This document shows, in pieces, positions 18,899-28,901 of a stretch of DNA of 64,000 bases. The stretch comes from Marinobacter sp. AC-23 (lineage in GTDB: Bacteria > Pseudomonadota > Gammaproteobacteria > Pseudomonadales > Oleiphilaceae). Every line of letters starts with the position of its first letter. Position 1 is the first letter of the stretch. The translations under genes were made by a program, and so were the position numbers. The stretch is taken from positions 1 through 64,000 of the forward strand of contig NZ_MBPP01000021.1 in the NCBI RefSeq assembly GCF_001858325.1, written 5' to 3'. Under the pieces are notes generated by a model. That model saw only the letters and a program-made list of their open reading frames with translations, did no database searches and had not been told where the DNA came from.

Positions 18899-19773
18899 GA
18901 GCCCGGCGGGGCCTGCAAATTGCGAATCAGCTTGCCCAGAGTTTGCGCTATTTCTTCAGTTTGGCTTCGGTTCGGCGACAGCTGGAACAGGCGCGAGCCA
19001 TCTCGTGGGTCGTATACCCAGCAGGCAGCCACAGCCGTTTCACACCCCCACTCTACTTGGGGGTTTACACCAAAAACCGGAATCTGCGCGGTTTTACGAG
19101 TAACACCACTTGAACTGTCACGCTTGATTTCCTGTATTGAAATAGCGTCACTGCCGCTTGTCAGGCGGTATTCTATGTCTGCGGGTTGATCGAGACGCAC
19201 AATTGCCTGGTCTTGCCTCCATCCTGCAACCCCAAGCAGGCTGTTAAGATGCAAAACAAGGGCTTCACGATCAGTATCTGCCAGATACAGCTTACGTAAA
19301 GAAGCGACTCGCCTATCACCCGCAGGCTCAATCACGGCAATTTTTGCCTCGTCGCCAACCTGTGGCGCCACAGCCTTCTCTTTTCTTGCTCGCTCAATCT
19401 CGGTGATCAGCTTCAGGGCATTCTGATAATGATCGCCTTCCGCACCGGCCTTGGTCACGTAGGCTTCAAGTGCCGCTTGGGCTTCATTGAAATGAGAAGA
19501 CTGAAGCATCACTCGGCCACGGTAATAGTGGTAATCGGCGGGCTTTTCCACGTCCAGATGTTGCAGGCGATTAAGGTACTCGCTGGCTTCGCCCCAGTTT
19601 TCAGCAGTTACCGCCTCTTCAGTAGCCAGCATCAACCGGCGGGTTTCGTGCTCCGGCGCCAGTGCGGCAGCCTGCCCTGCTATCAGCGCCGAAGTGACAA
19701 TGGCCACCCGGGCCAGCTGGCGGCCTTTTAATTTCCAGGCCGATAAACGGCTTTCCCCAAAACATATTGCCAT
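18895..19773 (-). CDS. Uncharacterised periplasmic protein with TPR-like helices
   Basis: 292 residues, no named family recognised. A hydrophobic N-terminal segment (VAIVTSALIAGQAAALA, about residues 23-39) looks like a signal peptide with an AXA site. Residues 40-130 form paired helices with TPR-like spacing (AENWGEASEYLNRLQ, LQSSHFNEAQAALEAYV). The C-terminal half (about 150-290) has the feel of a CsiV-type domain: a peptidoglycan or outer-membrane-associated hypothetical with LYLADTDREALVLHLNSLL. GGAG precedes the ATG, and the gene follows rmuC by 5 bp, so they are probably cotranscribed. Function unknown. Confidence 0.65.
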   Translation of the reverse strand: MAICFGESRLSAWKLKGRQLARVAIVTSALIAGQAAALAPEHETRRLMLATEEAVTAENWGEASEYLNRLQHLDVEKPADYHYYRGRVMLQSSHFNEAQAALEAYVTKAGAEGDHYQNALKLITEIERARKEKAVAPQVGDEAKIAVIEPAGDRRVASLRKLYLADTDREALVLHLNSLLGVAGWRQDQAIVRLDQPADIEYRLTSGSDAISIQEIKRDSSSGVTRKTAQIPVFGVNPQVEWGCETAVAACWVYDPRDGSRLFQLSPNRSQTEEIAQTLGKLIRNLQAPPGS

Positions 19774-19778
19774 GGCAC

Positions 19779-21197
19779 CTACTCCTGCTCGTTAGCTGCA
19801 CCAATTGCCTGTTTTTCGAAATCCGGTTCGTTGTTCTGTACTTCTTCATCAGAATCTACCTCTGCCTGATCTGTAACAGCTTTCGGCAGTTCTTTTTTTA
19901 CCCGTACTCCAAGCTCAACAAACCGGTTAGCCTGGGAAATAAGGTTACCTCGCCCTCTCGTCAGGGTGTTCATAGCCGAGTCGTAGGTAACCTGGGCAGT
20001 GTGAAGCTGCCCGCCAAGACGCTCCATGGCCTCTACAAACACTCTTAGTTTGTCATAAACCGCGCTTGCGCGCTCTGCTATCAACCGCGCGTTTTGGCTC
20101 TGGCGTTCATAGCGCCAGATGTTTTCAACCGTGCGCAGGGTTGCCAGCAGTGTTGTGGGTGTTACTACAATAATCTTTCGCTCGAAGGCTTCTGAGAAAA
20201 GGGTCTCGTCTTGCTGAAAAGCTGCCACAAATGCCGGTTCTATGGGCATAAACAGAAACACAAAATCTGGCGAGTGCAGGCCACCTAATTGGCTATAGTC
20301 TTTCTCGCTAAGGGTGCGAATGTGATTGCGTACAGCGTCCACGTGATCTTTAAGGGCCTGCTCCCGGGCGCCGTCATCTTCTTCCGTAACCCACTTCTGG
20401 TAAGCCAGCAGCGATACTTTTGAATCGATCACCAGATTGCGGCTGTCGGGCAGATTCACTACTACATCTGGCCTCAACAACTGATTTTCACTGTCTCTGT
20501 AACTGCCCTGGGTTTCATACTCAACGCCTTTGCGTAGCCCGGATTTCTCCAGTACCCGCTCAAGAATCAATTCACCCCAGTTTCCCTGGATCTTCTTATC
20601 ACCCTTTAGAGCCCGGGTAAGATTGGCTGCCTCTTCAGTGATCTGCCGATTCAGATCCTGAAGGGATTTTATCTCACTACGAAGTGCCTGTCGGTCTCGG
20701 GTTTCTGTGGTGTACACATCTTCCACCCGTTTGCGAAAATCCTGCAGTTGATCCCGAAAGGGGTTAAGCAAAGAATCCAGGCTTGTGCGGGTCTGCTCGG
20801 TGAAGCGTTCACTTTTTTGCTCAAAAATTCGATTGGCGAGATTTTCGAACTCTTGTTTCAAGGCATCCCGATTGTGTTCCAGCAGTGCGAGCTTCTCTGC
20901 AGCCGAGCGCCGTTCTTCTTTCAGCATCACCTGCTGTTCCCGCAGCACAGCACGGGCCTCGCTCAGCTCAGTTGCCAGCTCATCAACCTTCACTCGTTGG
21001 CTTGTGCGCTCTTCTATCAATTCTTCGATCCGCCGGCTGTGCGCTGCCACATCAGATTGCAGGCCTGCAGCCCGGCTGTCTCCCCTGGACTTTGCCAGCA
21101 GCCCCGTAATCACAGCCGTGATAACTAACAGCAGAGCAACCAATGCCACCACCACTTCCGGCCGGGAAACCATAAATTCGCTGACGGCCTCAGGCAC
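19779..21197 (-). CDS. rmuC: DNA recombination protein RmuC
   Basis: Membrane-anchored nuclease-fold protein that limits DNA rearrangement at inverted repeats. An N-terminal transmembrane helix (VVVALVALLLVITAVITGLL) is followed by a long coiled coil (residues about 35-180). The conserved RmuC core then shows KKIQGNWGELILERVLEKSG, RPDVVVNLPDSRNLVIDSK and PDFVFLFMPIEPAFVAA. A GTG at 21197 has GGAG eight bases upstream and is the best-spaced start. Another GTG at 21206 lies too close to that Shine-Dalgarno. The C-terminus is acidic and variable. No frame problem seen. Confidence 0.92.
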   Translation of the reverse strand: MPEAVSEFMVSRPEVVVALVALLLVITAVITGLLAKSRGDSRAAGLQSDVAAHSRRIEELIEERTSQRVKVDELATELSEARAVLREQQVMLKEERRSAAEKLALLEHNRDALKQEFENLANRIFEQKSERFTEQTRTSLDSLLNPFRDQLQDFRKRVEDVYTTETRDRQALRSEIKSLQDLNRQITEEAANLTRALKGDKKIQGNWGELILERVLEKSGLRKGVEYETQGSYRDSENQLLRPDVVVNLPDSRNLVIDSKVSLLAYQKWVTEEDDGAREQALKDHVDAVRNHIRTLSEKDYSQLGGLHSPDFVFLFMPIEPAFVAAFQQDETLFSEAFERKIIVVTPTTLLATLRTVENIWRYERQSQNARLIAERASAVYDKLRVFVEAMERLGGQLHTAQVTYDSAMNTLTRGRGNLISQANRFVELGVRVKKELPKAVTDQAEVDSDEEVQNNEPDFEKQAIGAANEQE

Positions 21198-21275
21198 AGG
21201 CAACACTCCTCTGGGTTTTCAGTATTTATTTGGATTAACGTGAGCTTACCCACGCATTACATTCTATAGGAACAT

Positions 21276-21297
21276 AACGGCCTTTTCGCCGGCCGTT
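21276..21297. other. Hairpin in the rmuC upstream region
   Basis: AACGGCC (21276-21282) and GGCCGTT (21291-21297) can form a 7-bp stem with T4 on the plus side. No gene clearly ends here, so its role is unclear. The gap 21198-21479 holds no other feature I can support. Confidence 0.3.
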
Positions 21298-21479
21298 TTG
21301 CCATGAGACGCAAGCACAGCCTGTATCACGACTGTTTGGCAATTTGGTAATGCGATCGAATCCGACTCTGGACGCGCAACGTAATATCTATTAAAAGAGT
21401 AAAGGTCACCCGCGATTAATGGCATTACGCTTTTTTAACGGCTTTCGGGTCGACATAGAGCTAAAACGGACAATTGACC

Positions 21480-21860
21480 ATGCTGAAAGAACTCTGGCGA
21501 AAGCTAGGCTCAGATTTCCTCCAGGCTGACAGCTCTTATAGTGAGTGCAGAGAAAGCACGTCTGGATTATATGGTTCAGCCGATTTTAGGATTCTTCCTC
21601 ATATCACTCACACCGGTGAGTTTCATTTGCAACGGCTAACGTCCCTGCTCAACAGCCGATATGGCAGGAGCACAGTGGCAGTCGAGGCCAGCAGTGATGA
21701 TGCTGTACGCGACTTGATTGTCTTTGCAGCCCGAATTCAGGATCAGGACATACAACGGGAATTGTTGCTGCTATACCTGAACTGCTCCCCAGTGATTCAG
21801 GAATACCTGCGCTCACACGAGATTCTTGGGACAAGCCATTTCCTACCGCGCTACATATAG
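21480..21860 (+). CDS. Hypothetical protein
   Basis: 126 residues, not recognised. No signal peptide or membrane segment is evident. The C-terminal half is predicted helical (DAVRDLIVFAARIQDQDIQRE and on, written here in part), with LLLYLNCSPVIQEYLRSHEILG. The start is taken at the ATG at 21480, six bases inside the longest open frame, whose first codon is a TTG. No good Shine-Dalgarno is visible. It is isolated between rmuC (divergent) and the protease-ligase cluster, 160 bp from the latter. Codon use looks coding. Confidence 0.5.
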   Translation: MLKELWRKLGSDFLQADSSYSECRESTSGLYGSADFRILPHITHTGEFHLQRLTSLLNSRYGRSTVAVEASSDDAVRDLIVFAARIQDQDIQRELLLLYLNCSPVIQEYLRSHEILGTSHFLPRYI

Positions 21861-22020
21861 GCAAAAAACACGTATAAAAATCACCCCTTAACCAACTGTA
21901 AAACAAATACACAGCTGGATTGTTGTATACTTCCGCTCCAGATATTCTCCGTCATACACTTTTAGACCGTCACATCTATTTTATTCTGTATGTGACCGGC
22001 AACCGGCTCAGGGGTTTTTC

Positions 22021-22818
22021 ATGTATTCTAAACGATTGCGAGCTGGTCTTTCGACGTTCTCCATCATGGTTATTGCAGGCACAGTTCTGCTGACGGGGTG
22101 CTCGGCAGACAGGTATTTCATGGTTCCCAAGTCCGACCTGAGCGATCTGAACGCGTCGTCTCAGAGCCAGCGTGCAACATTGGTCGCCATGGAGAACAAC
22201 GCCACAGTTCGGCATGAAACGATTCTGAGGCAGAACGAAGCGGTTACACAAAAAGTGCTGAATGCGATCACTACCCAGGTTGCAAAGCCCTCTTGCCCAC
22301 CCATGCCCGCTCAGAAGGCCTGTCCCGCTTCTGAGAAAACCCAAGGCCGGGCTGACCGGCTCAAAGGAAAAGTGGTTGTTGGTGAGGTTGAAAACTTTTA
22401 CCTGGCAGGGCCGGAGCTCGTCTACAAAGCACGGATTGATAGTGGTGCCGAAACCTCATCCATCGACGCCCGCAAGATTACCCGCTTTGAACGTGATGGA
22501 AGCAACTGGGTGCGCTTCGATGTACCTGTACCCGGCACAGAAGACTTCGTCACCCTTGAGAAAGAAATTTCGCGACGCGTGAAAGTGATTCAAGCCAGCA
22601 CAGACGAGGCCGAGCGGCGAGTTGTGGTAGAGCTTCAGTTCTCTATTGGCGACCATGAGCAAGTGGCGGAATTTACCCTTTCAGACCGAAGCAACCTTAC
22701 TTACCAAGCCCTCATTGGCCGAAACGTACTCCGGGATGTCATGTTGATTGATGTCGGTAAAGAGTATGCAACAGAATTGCCTGAATCCATCCGCACCGAC
22801 AATGACAACGGGAAATAA
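22021..22818 (+). CDS. Retropepsin-like ATP-dependent zinc protease family lipoprotein (RimB/Zn_protease fold)
   Basis: 265 residues. The N-terminal lipoprotein signal ends at LLTGC (Cys about residue 27). A coiled linker is followed by the PF05618-type domain: VGEVENFYLAGPELVYKARI near residue 120, then DSGAETSSIDA, an aspartic-protease-like D-S-G triad rather than a classical zinc motif, and FTLSDRSN, LIGRNVLRD near residue 230. Family members occur with RimK-type ligases, where they may trim glutamate tails or peptides. The stop is 2 bp before the next gene. With the two genes downstream it forms a conserved cluster. Periplasmic or outer-membrane location is inferred from the signal. Confidence 0.82.
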   Translation: MYSKRLRAGLSTFSIMVIAGTVLLTGCSADRYFMVPKSDLSDLNASSQSQRATLVAMENNATVRHETILRQNEAVTQKVLNAITTQVAKPSCPPMPAQKACPASEKTQGRADRLKGKVVVGEVENFYLAGPELVYKARIDSGAETSSIDARKITRFERDGSNWVRFDVPVPGTEDFVTLEKEISRRVKVIQASTDEAERRVVVELQFSIGDHEQVAEFTLSDRSNLTYQALIGRNVLRDVMLIDVGKEYATELPESIRTDNDNGK

Positions 22819-22820
22819 TA

Positions 22821-24338
22821 GTGACCAGCCCATCCCGCCTACCGTTTTATATCGCTGTTTTCCTTCTCATTGCAGCAGGCATTTCCCTCGCCGTATGGCG
22901 ACACATAGAACTTGGTATTCCTTGGCTCACCGGCGACCAGCGCCCGGTTTGGATGGTGGAAGCCCGCGTTGATTTTGATGGCGCAAGTGACCCCGTTGTA
23001 GCGAGCCTGAACGTACCCGGGCAACCACCTGGGTTTAGTATTTTGACAGAACAAGCCGCATCACCTGGCTATGGCTTTTCGATTATCGATAAAGCTGGCA
23101 GCCGGCGCGCAGAGTGGACCAAGCGAGAAGTATCAGGCCCACAAACTCTCTATTTCAAAGCCCAGTTCGTACCCGACCCAGGCGCAGAGCCAACCCCTCC
23201 AGCTCAGCCACCCGAAACCAAGCGATTGTTCTGGGAAGAGCCTCAGGCAACCGCGGTGCGGGAAATTCTGGCTCAAGCTGAAGCTCGCTCAAGCACTCCA
23301 GAAAGCATGACACGGGAGCTGATCCGCCTGATGCAGCCAGACACTCGGGTGCAGAACACGACGCTTCTCGTTTCCGAGGAGAACTATCTGCAACTGCTGG
23401 TTAACATGCTTAACCATTCAGGTATCCCCGCAAGAACGGCCGATGGCCTAAAGCTTGAAGATGCCCGCCGGCGGCAACAGCTGACCCCTTTTCTACAGAT
23501 CTATAATGGCGAGCAGTGGCTCACGCTTAACCCGAAAACGGCTGCCCAAGGGGTTCCAGACGATATTCTGCTTTGGCGACAAGGCCCGGAATCGCTACTT
23601 GACGTTGTTGGTGGCGACAATTCCGAGATCAGTTTCTCCATGCTTCGCCAGACGGTGCCCGCGCTTCAGCTTGCGGCCATGCAGTCTAAAGGAAATGGTT
23701 TGGGCTTCCTGAGCTTTTACGAACTCCCCATTGAAGAGCAGAGTATGTTCCGCATGCTACTGTTGCTGCCGCTTGGGGCGCTTGTGGTTGCGTTTATGCG
23801 CATCGTGATTGGCATTCGAACTTCCGGTACCTTCATGCCTGTGTTGATTGCAGTCGCCTTTGTGCAAACCACCTTGATACCCGGGCTGATAGCCTTTTTG
23901 TCCGTGGTCTCAATCGGCCTGATGATGCGGGGATACCTCTCAAGCCTGAACCTCCTCCTGGTATCGCGAATATCAGCCCTCATTATTCTGGTTATTTTCA
24001 TTACTGCAGGCCTGAGTATCTTCGGTTACCAGATGGGCTTTAACACAGGCATGACCGTTACCTTTTTCCCTATGGTCATCATCGCTTGGACGATTGAGCG
24101 CATGTCCATTCTTTGGGAAGAAGAAAGCGGCCAAGAAGTTCTGATTCAAGGTTCTGGCAGCCTGTTCGTTGCCATCTGTGCCTACTTGTTGATGAGTGCT
24201 CCGTTGGCGGGCCACCTGACGTTCAACTTCCCAGAACTGCACTTTGCAGTCTTGGGACTGATTCTTCTGATGGGCCAATACACCGGCTATAAGCTCACCG
24301 AGCTTAAACGCTTCACGCCAATGAAGGCCTACGACTGA
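22821..24338 (+). CDS. Inactive transglutaminase-7TM membrane protein
   Basis: 505 residues. One N-terminal transmembrane helix (about residues 8-26) is followed by a periplasmic region to about residue 300 that matches the inactive transglutaminase domain named with a fused 7TM module (MLNHSGIPARTADGLKL near residue 200 is the typical piece, lacking the catalytic Cys). The C-terminal seven-helix domain spans about residues 305-495 (FRMLLLLPLGALVVAFMRI, IRTSGTFMPVLIAVAFVQTT and on). GTG start. The stop is one base from the next ATG. It always travels with the protease and the ATP-grasp ligase and may present substrate at the membrane. This is inference. Confidence 0.85.
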   Translation: MTSPSRLPFYIAVFLLIAAGISLAVWRHIELGIPWLTGDQRPVWMVEARVDFDGASDPVVASLNVPGQPPGFSILTEQAASPGYGFSIIDKAGSRRAEWTKREVSGPQTLYFKAQFVPDPGAEPTPPAQPPETKRLFWEEPQATAVREILAQAEARSSTPESMTRELIRLMQPDTRVQNTTLLVSEENYLQLLVNMLNHSGIPARTADGLKLEDARRRQQLTPFLQIYNGEQWLTLNPKTAAQGVPDDILLWRQGPESLLDVVGGDNSEISFSMLRQTVPALQLAAMQSKGNGLGFLSFYELPIEEQSMFRMLLLLPLGALVVAFMRIVIGIRTSGTFMPVLIAVAFVQTTLIPGLIAFLSVVSIGLMMRGYLSSLNLLLVSRISALIILVIFITAGLSIFGYQMGFNTGMTVTFFPMVIIAWTIERMSILWEEESGQEVLIQGSGSLFVAICAYLLMSAPLAGHLTFNFPELHFAVLGLILLMGQYTGYKLTELKRFTPMKAYD

Positions 24339-24339
24339 T

Positions 24340-25221
24340 ATGGATTGGATCTCTCCACGCTCATTAAAGCGGCTGGGCATGCTGAACATGAACCGGCGCA
24401 ATGTAGACTACATAGCGCGCTATAACGAGCGCGCGTCCTACCCGCTGGTAGATAACAAGCTCAAAACGAAGCTGGTTGTTGCCGAATATGGCGTAAAAAC
24501 GCCAAAGCTCTTGCAGGTTGTAAAACAACAGCACGAGATTTCCCGTTTCAGGGAAATGGCTGAAGAGCTTGCAGGCTTTGCCATCAAGCCCGCAAAAGGC
24601 TCAGGTGGCAAAGGCATTACTGTGATCACCGGCCGGGATGAGGACTTCTTTGTAAAAGCATCCGGGGCCCGCGTGGGTGCACCTGTGCTGGAGCGGCACT
24701 TAACCAACATTCTGGCCGGCCTTTATTCCTTGGCCGGCACACCCGATGTAGCCATTGTGGAAAACCTGGTGGAATCGTCGCCGTCACTGGCCCGCTATTC
24801 CCATCAGGGCGTGCCCGACATACGCATCGTTGTGTTCCAGGGCTACCCTGTTATGGCCATGTTGAGGCTTGCGACTACCGCCTCTGATGGCAAAGCTAAC
24901 CTGCACCAAGGTGCGGTAGGCGTAGGCTTGGACATAAGTACGGGCAAAAGCCTGAACGCTGTGCAGTTCAACAGGCCGATCACACTCCACCCGGATACCG
25001 GCCTGGCATTGGGAAATATAAATATTGATGCCTGGGGTGAGATGCTTGAAATGGCTTCGCGTTGTTATGAAGCAACGGGTCTGGGCTATATGGGCGTAGA
25101 TATTGTGGTCGATGCCAACGAAGGCCCACTTCTGCTTGAGCTTAACGCCCGGCCTGGCTTGGCCATCCAAATGGCTAACGGCCGTGGCCTGCTGCCAAGA
25201 TTGCGTGCGGTTGAGGCTTAA
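24340..25221 (+). CDS. RimK-like alpha-L-glutamate ligase (ATP-grasp)
   Basis: 293-residue ATP-grasp amidoligase expected to ligate an amino acid, probably glutamate, to a peptide or small molecule. The N-terminus has MNRRNVDYIARYNERASYPLVDNK. ATP-grasp motifs are GFAIKPAKGSGGKGITVI near residue 80, the DIRIVVFQGYPVMAMLRL strand near residue 165, and the metal-binding end YMGVDIVVDANEGPLLLELN near residue 252, followed by ARPGLAIQ. Third gene of the cluster, translationally linked to the transglutaminase-like gene and followed by a strong terminator. The product of this family is not known to me. Confidence 0.85.
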   Translation: MDWISPRSLKRLGMLNMNRRNVDYIARYNERASYPLVDNKLKTKLVVAEYGVKTPKLLQVVKQQHEISRFREMAEELAGFAIKPAKGSGGKGITVITGRDEDFFVKASGARVGAPVLERHLTNILAGLYSLAGTPDVAIVENLVESSPSLARYSHQGVPDIRIVVFQGYPVMAMLRLATTASDGKANLHQGAVGVGLDISTGKSLNAVQFNRPITLHPDTGLALGNINIDAWGEMLEMASRCYEATGLGYMGVDIVVDANEGPLLLELNARPGLAIQMANGRGLLPRLRAVEA

Positions 25222-25345
25222 AACGCCCTCACTTCACTCCCGCAGAGCGTGCAAACTACGCCATGGAAACTTTCGCTAAGCTCTAGGACGGAAGGCTCAG
25301 TTATACCTGCGTTAGATTTTCCGTATTACTAAATTACTAAGTAAC

Positions 25346-25389
25346 GAGCATAAAAAAACCGGAGCCAAAGCTCCGGTTTTTTTATGCTC
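25346..25389. terminator. Strong bidirectional terminator
   Basis: GAGCATAAAAAAACCGGAGC (25346-25365) is the perfect reverse complement of 25370-25389, with loop CAAA. It has an A tract on the left and a T tract on the right, so it can end both the ligase operon (+) and the BCCT gene (-). Confidence 0.92.
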
Positions 25390-25396
25390 CACTGCT

Positions 25397-26988
25397 TTAA
25401 GTCATCTCGCCCCTGGCGATCAGCAGCTTCCGCTCATGGGTCAGGCCTTTCAGCAAGCCCCAAGTCATAACCAGCAGTATCACCGTAAATGGCAAGCCTG
25501 CACTCACTGCAGTCGCTGGATAGCACCCAGAGCATCGGTGCCGCCACCAAAGATCAGCGCAGCCGCAATAGCCCCCTCCATAACAACCCAGAACACACGT
25601 TGTGCGGTGGGCGCATCGGTTTTACCACCCGCAGTTATGCTGTCGATAACCAGAGAGCCCGAATCCGAAGAGGTTATAAAAAATACCAATACCAGCACAA
25701 TACCAATAAACGAAAGGATCTCAGTCATTGGAAGGTTTGCAAACATCTGGAAGGTCGCCAGAGAAACCTCAGTGATGCCATCTTCCGCAAGCGCCCCAAC
25801 ACCCTGGTCGATCTGCTCAAGTGCCGCGCCACCAAAGGAGCTCATCCATACCGCAGTAATCACAGTCGGGATAATAAGAACCGCCAATATGAACTCACGA
25901 ACCGTTCTGCCCTTGGAAACTCGCGCAATAAACATACCTACAAACGGTGACCAGGAAATCCACCAGGCCCAATAGAATACAGTCCAGCCGCGCATCCAGG
26001 CTTCATCTTCACGACCAAACGGATTACTAAATGCCACAACGTTGGTTACATAGCTGGTGCTCGTCACCCACAGGTTTTCCAGTATGCTCATGGTGGGGCC
26101 GGCAAAAATAACGAAGAACAACAGAATGCCTGCCAGCGACATGTTGATGTTACTCAGCACCTTAACGCCACCATCAAGGCCTCGTAGCACTGAGAGAAGC
26201 GCAACAGCTGTTACACCAACAATGATAGCCATTTGTACGTTGATGCCTGAGCCCATGCCAAACAGATAATCAAGGCCTGAAGCTGCTTGCTGCGCGCCAA
26301 ACCCGAGCGAAGTCGCCAGACCAAAAATGGTGGCCACAACCGCCAAGCTATCGATGATATGACCAGGCCAGCCCCACACTTTGTCTTTTAGCAGCGGGAA
26401 GAACGCCGAGCGGATGGTTAGCGGCATGTTCTTGTTGTACGCAAAGAAGGCCAAAGAAAGCGCAACAATCGAGTACACAGCCCACGGATGAAGGCCCCAG
26501 TGATACATGGTGCCACCCATGGCAAGGTTACGCGCCTCTGGCGTATTCGCCTCTACGCCAAACGGTGTGCCGAACCAGCCCGTGTAATATGCCACCGGTT
26601 CTGCCACAGCCCAGAACATCAGGCCAATACCCATGCCGGCTGCGAAAAGCATCGCAAACCAGGAGATGGTGGAAAACTCGGGCTTCGCATCCATGCCACC
26701 CAAGCGAATCTTACCTACTGGCATAAAAATCAACGCAATACACACGATGACAAAAACATTGGCGCTTAGCAGAAAGAACCAATCAAAAGTTTCGATAATG
26801 TCGTTCTTGGCGCCGTCCAACAAGTCTTTAGCTACTGTCGGAAACATCAACGTCCCAATAACAAACACCACCACCAATATTGCCGTAATCGGAAATACCG
26901 GTGCGTGCAGATCCAGCCCGAATGGTCTGATATTATCCTGGCCAGCTACGTAATCCGTTTGATACTCGTCTTTAATTACGTCGCCCAC
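25397..26988 (-). CDS. BCCT family transporter, choline/glycine betaine type (apparent frameshift near the 3' end)
   Basis: Sodium- or proton-coupled uptake of betaine, choline, carnitine or DMSP for osmoprotection. Twelve hydrophobic helices are visible. The signature GMGIGLMFWAVAEPVAYY lies near residue 115, and the tryptophan-rich substrate segment YWAWWISWSPFVGMF near residue 340. At about 25515 the frame breaks (GAIQRLQ-stop). The expected tail (TAVSAGLPFTVILLVMTWGL and on) continues one base off to a TAA at 25397-25399. Loss of one G after CAG explains it, restoring 530 residues. Substrate cannot be read. A palindrome lies upstream at 27071-27090. Confidence 0.85.
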
Positions 26989-27070
26989 GTGTTGGCGCCT
27001 CCTAGTTCTGAATTTAATACCGAAAAACCCTTCGCAATCTGGGTCAAAACGTTACAAGCGCGCCATAATA

Positions 27071-27090
27071 ATGTTTTGAACTCAAAACAT
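27071..27090. promoter_or_regulatory. Palindrome in the BCCT / glutamate synthase-like divergent region
   Basis: ATGTTTTG-AACT-CAAAACAT is a perfect 8-bp inverted repeat, 83 bp upstream of the BCCT ATG and 169 bp before the other gene. Operator for an osmotic or betaine-responsive repressor is possible. The regulator is unknown. Confidence 0.35.
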
Positions 27091-27258
27091 CAAAAGCGCA
27101 ATAATTTAATGCATCGACACTTAGCATAGACCAACGTCGGTGCCCCAAAGCCAAAAACCCAAGCAATCAGATATCAGTCAGGCGCCGTATCGATATACTA
27201 GGCGCTAAAAAAATGAAGCAAACCACGCACCACATCCACGGAGCCACACGAGATATTC

Positions 27259-28901
27259 ATGGAGAAAACAACCACTTTCCCGATGCGCTACTCAGCTTAC
27301 GTTATTAGTATTACCGGCTTTATTGCCTCGCTGGCTCTGAGCCTGCACTACGAAACCTGGTATCTGATACCGGGCCTATTCGGCGCCTTAGTCATTCTGG
27401 GGACCTACGACGTTCTGCAAACCACACACACCATCAGTCGTAATTACCCCATCATGGTGCACTTCCGTTACCTGTTCGAATCCATAGGGCCGAGATTCGG
27501 CAGTACTTTATTCAGTCTGATAACGACGAACAGCCGTTTTCCCGGGATCAGCGCACCATCATTTATCAGCGCGCCAAGAATGTGCTGGATAAACGCCCCT
27601 TCGGCTCGCAGCTAAAGATGTACGACGAGGGTTTTGAGTGGATCAATCACTCACTGAAGCCTTCTAAAATTCCCGACAGCAACTTCCGCGTGCAGATCGG
27701 CTCGCGTTGCGCCAAGCCCTACAGTGCAAGTGTTTTCAACATTTCAGCCATGAGTTTTGGTTCACTTTCTGCGAACGCCATTCTAAGCCTGAACACCGGT
27801 GCAAAAATGGGCGGCTTCTATCACGACACAGGGGAAGGCTCCATTTCTCGTTATCACAGGCAGCCCGGCGGCGACCTGGTTTGGGAGATTGGTTCCGGCT
27901 ACTTCGGCTGTCGTAACAAAGACGGATCATTCAACCCTGACATGTTCGAGAAAAACGCCACCCTCGACCAAGTAAAAATGATAGAGGTCAAACTATCTCA
28001 AGGGGCAAAACCCGGCCACGGAGGCATTCTTCCTGGCGCCAAAGTAACACCGGAAATTGCCGAAGCCCGAGGTGTTTCTATAGGCGAAGATTGCATTTCT
28101 CCTGCACAGCATTCTGCCTTTTCCACACCCATTGAGATGCTTGAATTCCTCGATCAGCTCCGCGAGTTGTCTGGCGGCAAGCCGGTGGGCTTCAAGCTGG
28201 CTATTGGCCATCCTTGGGAGTGGTTTGCGATTGTTAAAGCGATGCTTAAAACCGGCCTCAAACCGGATTTCATTGTGATAGATGGCGGTGAAGGCGGTAC
28301 AGGAGCCGCACCATTGGAGTTTATTAACCGCATTGGCACACCCATGACGGAAGCACTCCTTCTGGTGCACAACACACTGGTGGGCACCAACCTCAGGGAA
28401 GATATATCCATTGGTGCAGCGGGCAAAATCACCTCGGCATTTAACATTGCGCGCACTCTGGCGCTGGGTGCCGACTGGTGCAACGCCGCACGCGGCTATA
28501 TGTTCTCACTAGGCTGCATTCAAGCCCTGAACTGCCATACCGGCCGCTGCCCCAGCGGTGTTGCAACTCAGGACCCCAGACGAAGCAGCAAGCTCGACGT
28601 AGAAGATAAGAGCAATAGGGTATATAACTTCCACAGAAACACCCTGGACGCCCTACAGAACCTGCTGGAAGCCTCGGGGCTACGTCACCCTGGCGAACTG
28701 GGCCCAGAACACATTGTACGCCGGGTATCAAAAACCGAAGTACACTCGTACATCGACCTGTTCCCTTTCCTGGCCCCCGGCTCCCTACTTGAAGGCAAGA
28801 CCGGAATGGCGGTCTTCGATAAATACTGGGCCGAATCACAACCCGATAGCTTTGACCCGCCAGAATTCGTTCAGCAACTTAGAGAAACAAAGCTTCGGTA
28901 A
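27259..28901 (+). CDS. FMN-binding glutamate synthase family protein (apparent frameshift)
   Basis: Homologue of the central/FMN part of glutamate synthase large subunit, without the amidotransferase domain, so not a complete GOGAT. Two N-terminal hydrophobic segments (about residues 14-50) suggest membrane association. FMN-barrel motifs are FNISAMSFGSLSANAIL, GGILPGAKVTPEIA, and FIVIDGGEGGTGAAP. An iron-sulfur cysteine set (GCIQALNCHTGRCPSGVAT) lies near residue 420. The frame breaks at about 27491. The first frame runs off after FESIGP, and the continuation EIRQYFIQSDNDEQPFSRD is one base off, repaired by one base in GGGCC. The repaired protein has 547 residues. Substrate unknown. Confidence 0.83.

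Noticed and set aside
22440..22475. Classical zinc-protease motif in the lipoprotein
   Set aside because: No HEXXH is present. The family name is historical, and the visible motif is D-S-G as in retropepsins.
27259..28901. True glutamate synthase large subunit (gltB)
   Set aside because: It lacks the N-terminal glutaminase domain and has membrane segments instead, so it is the FMN-only family.
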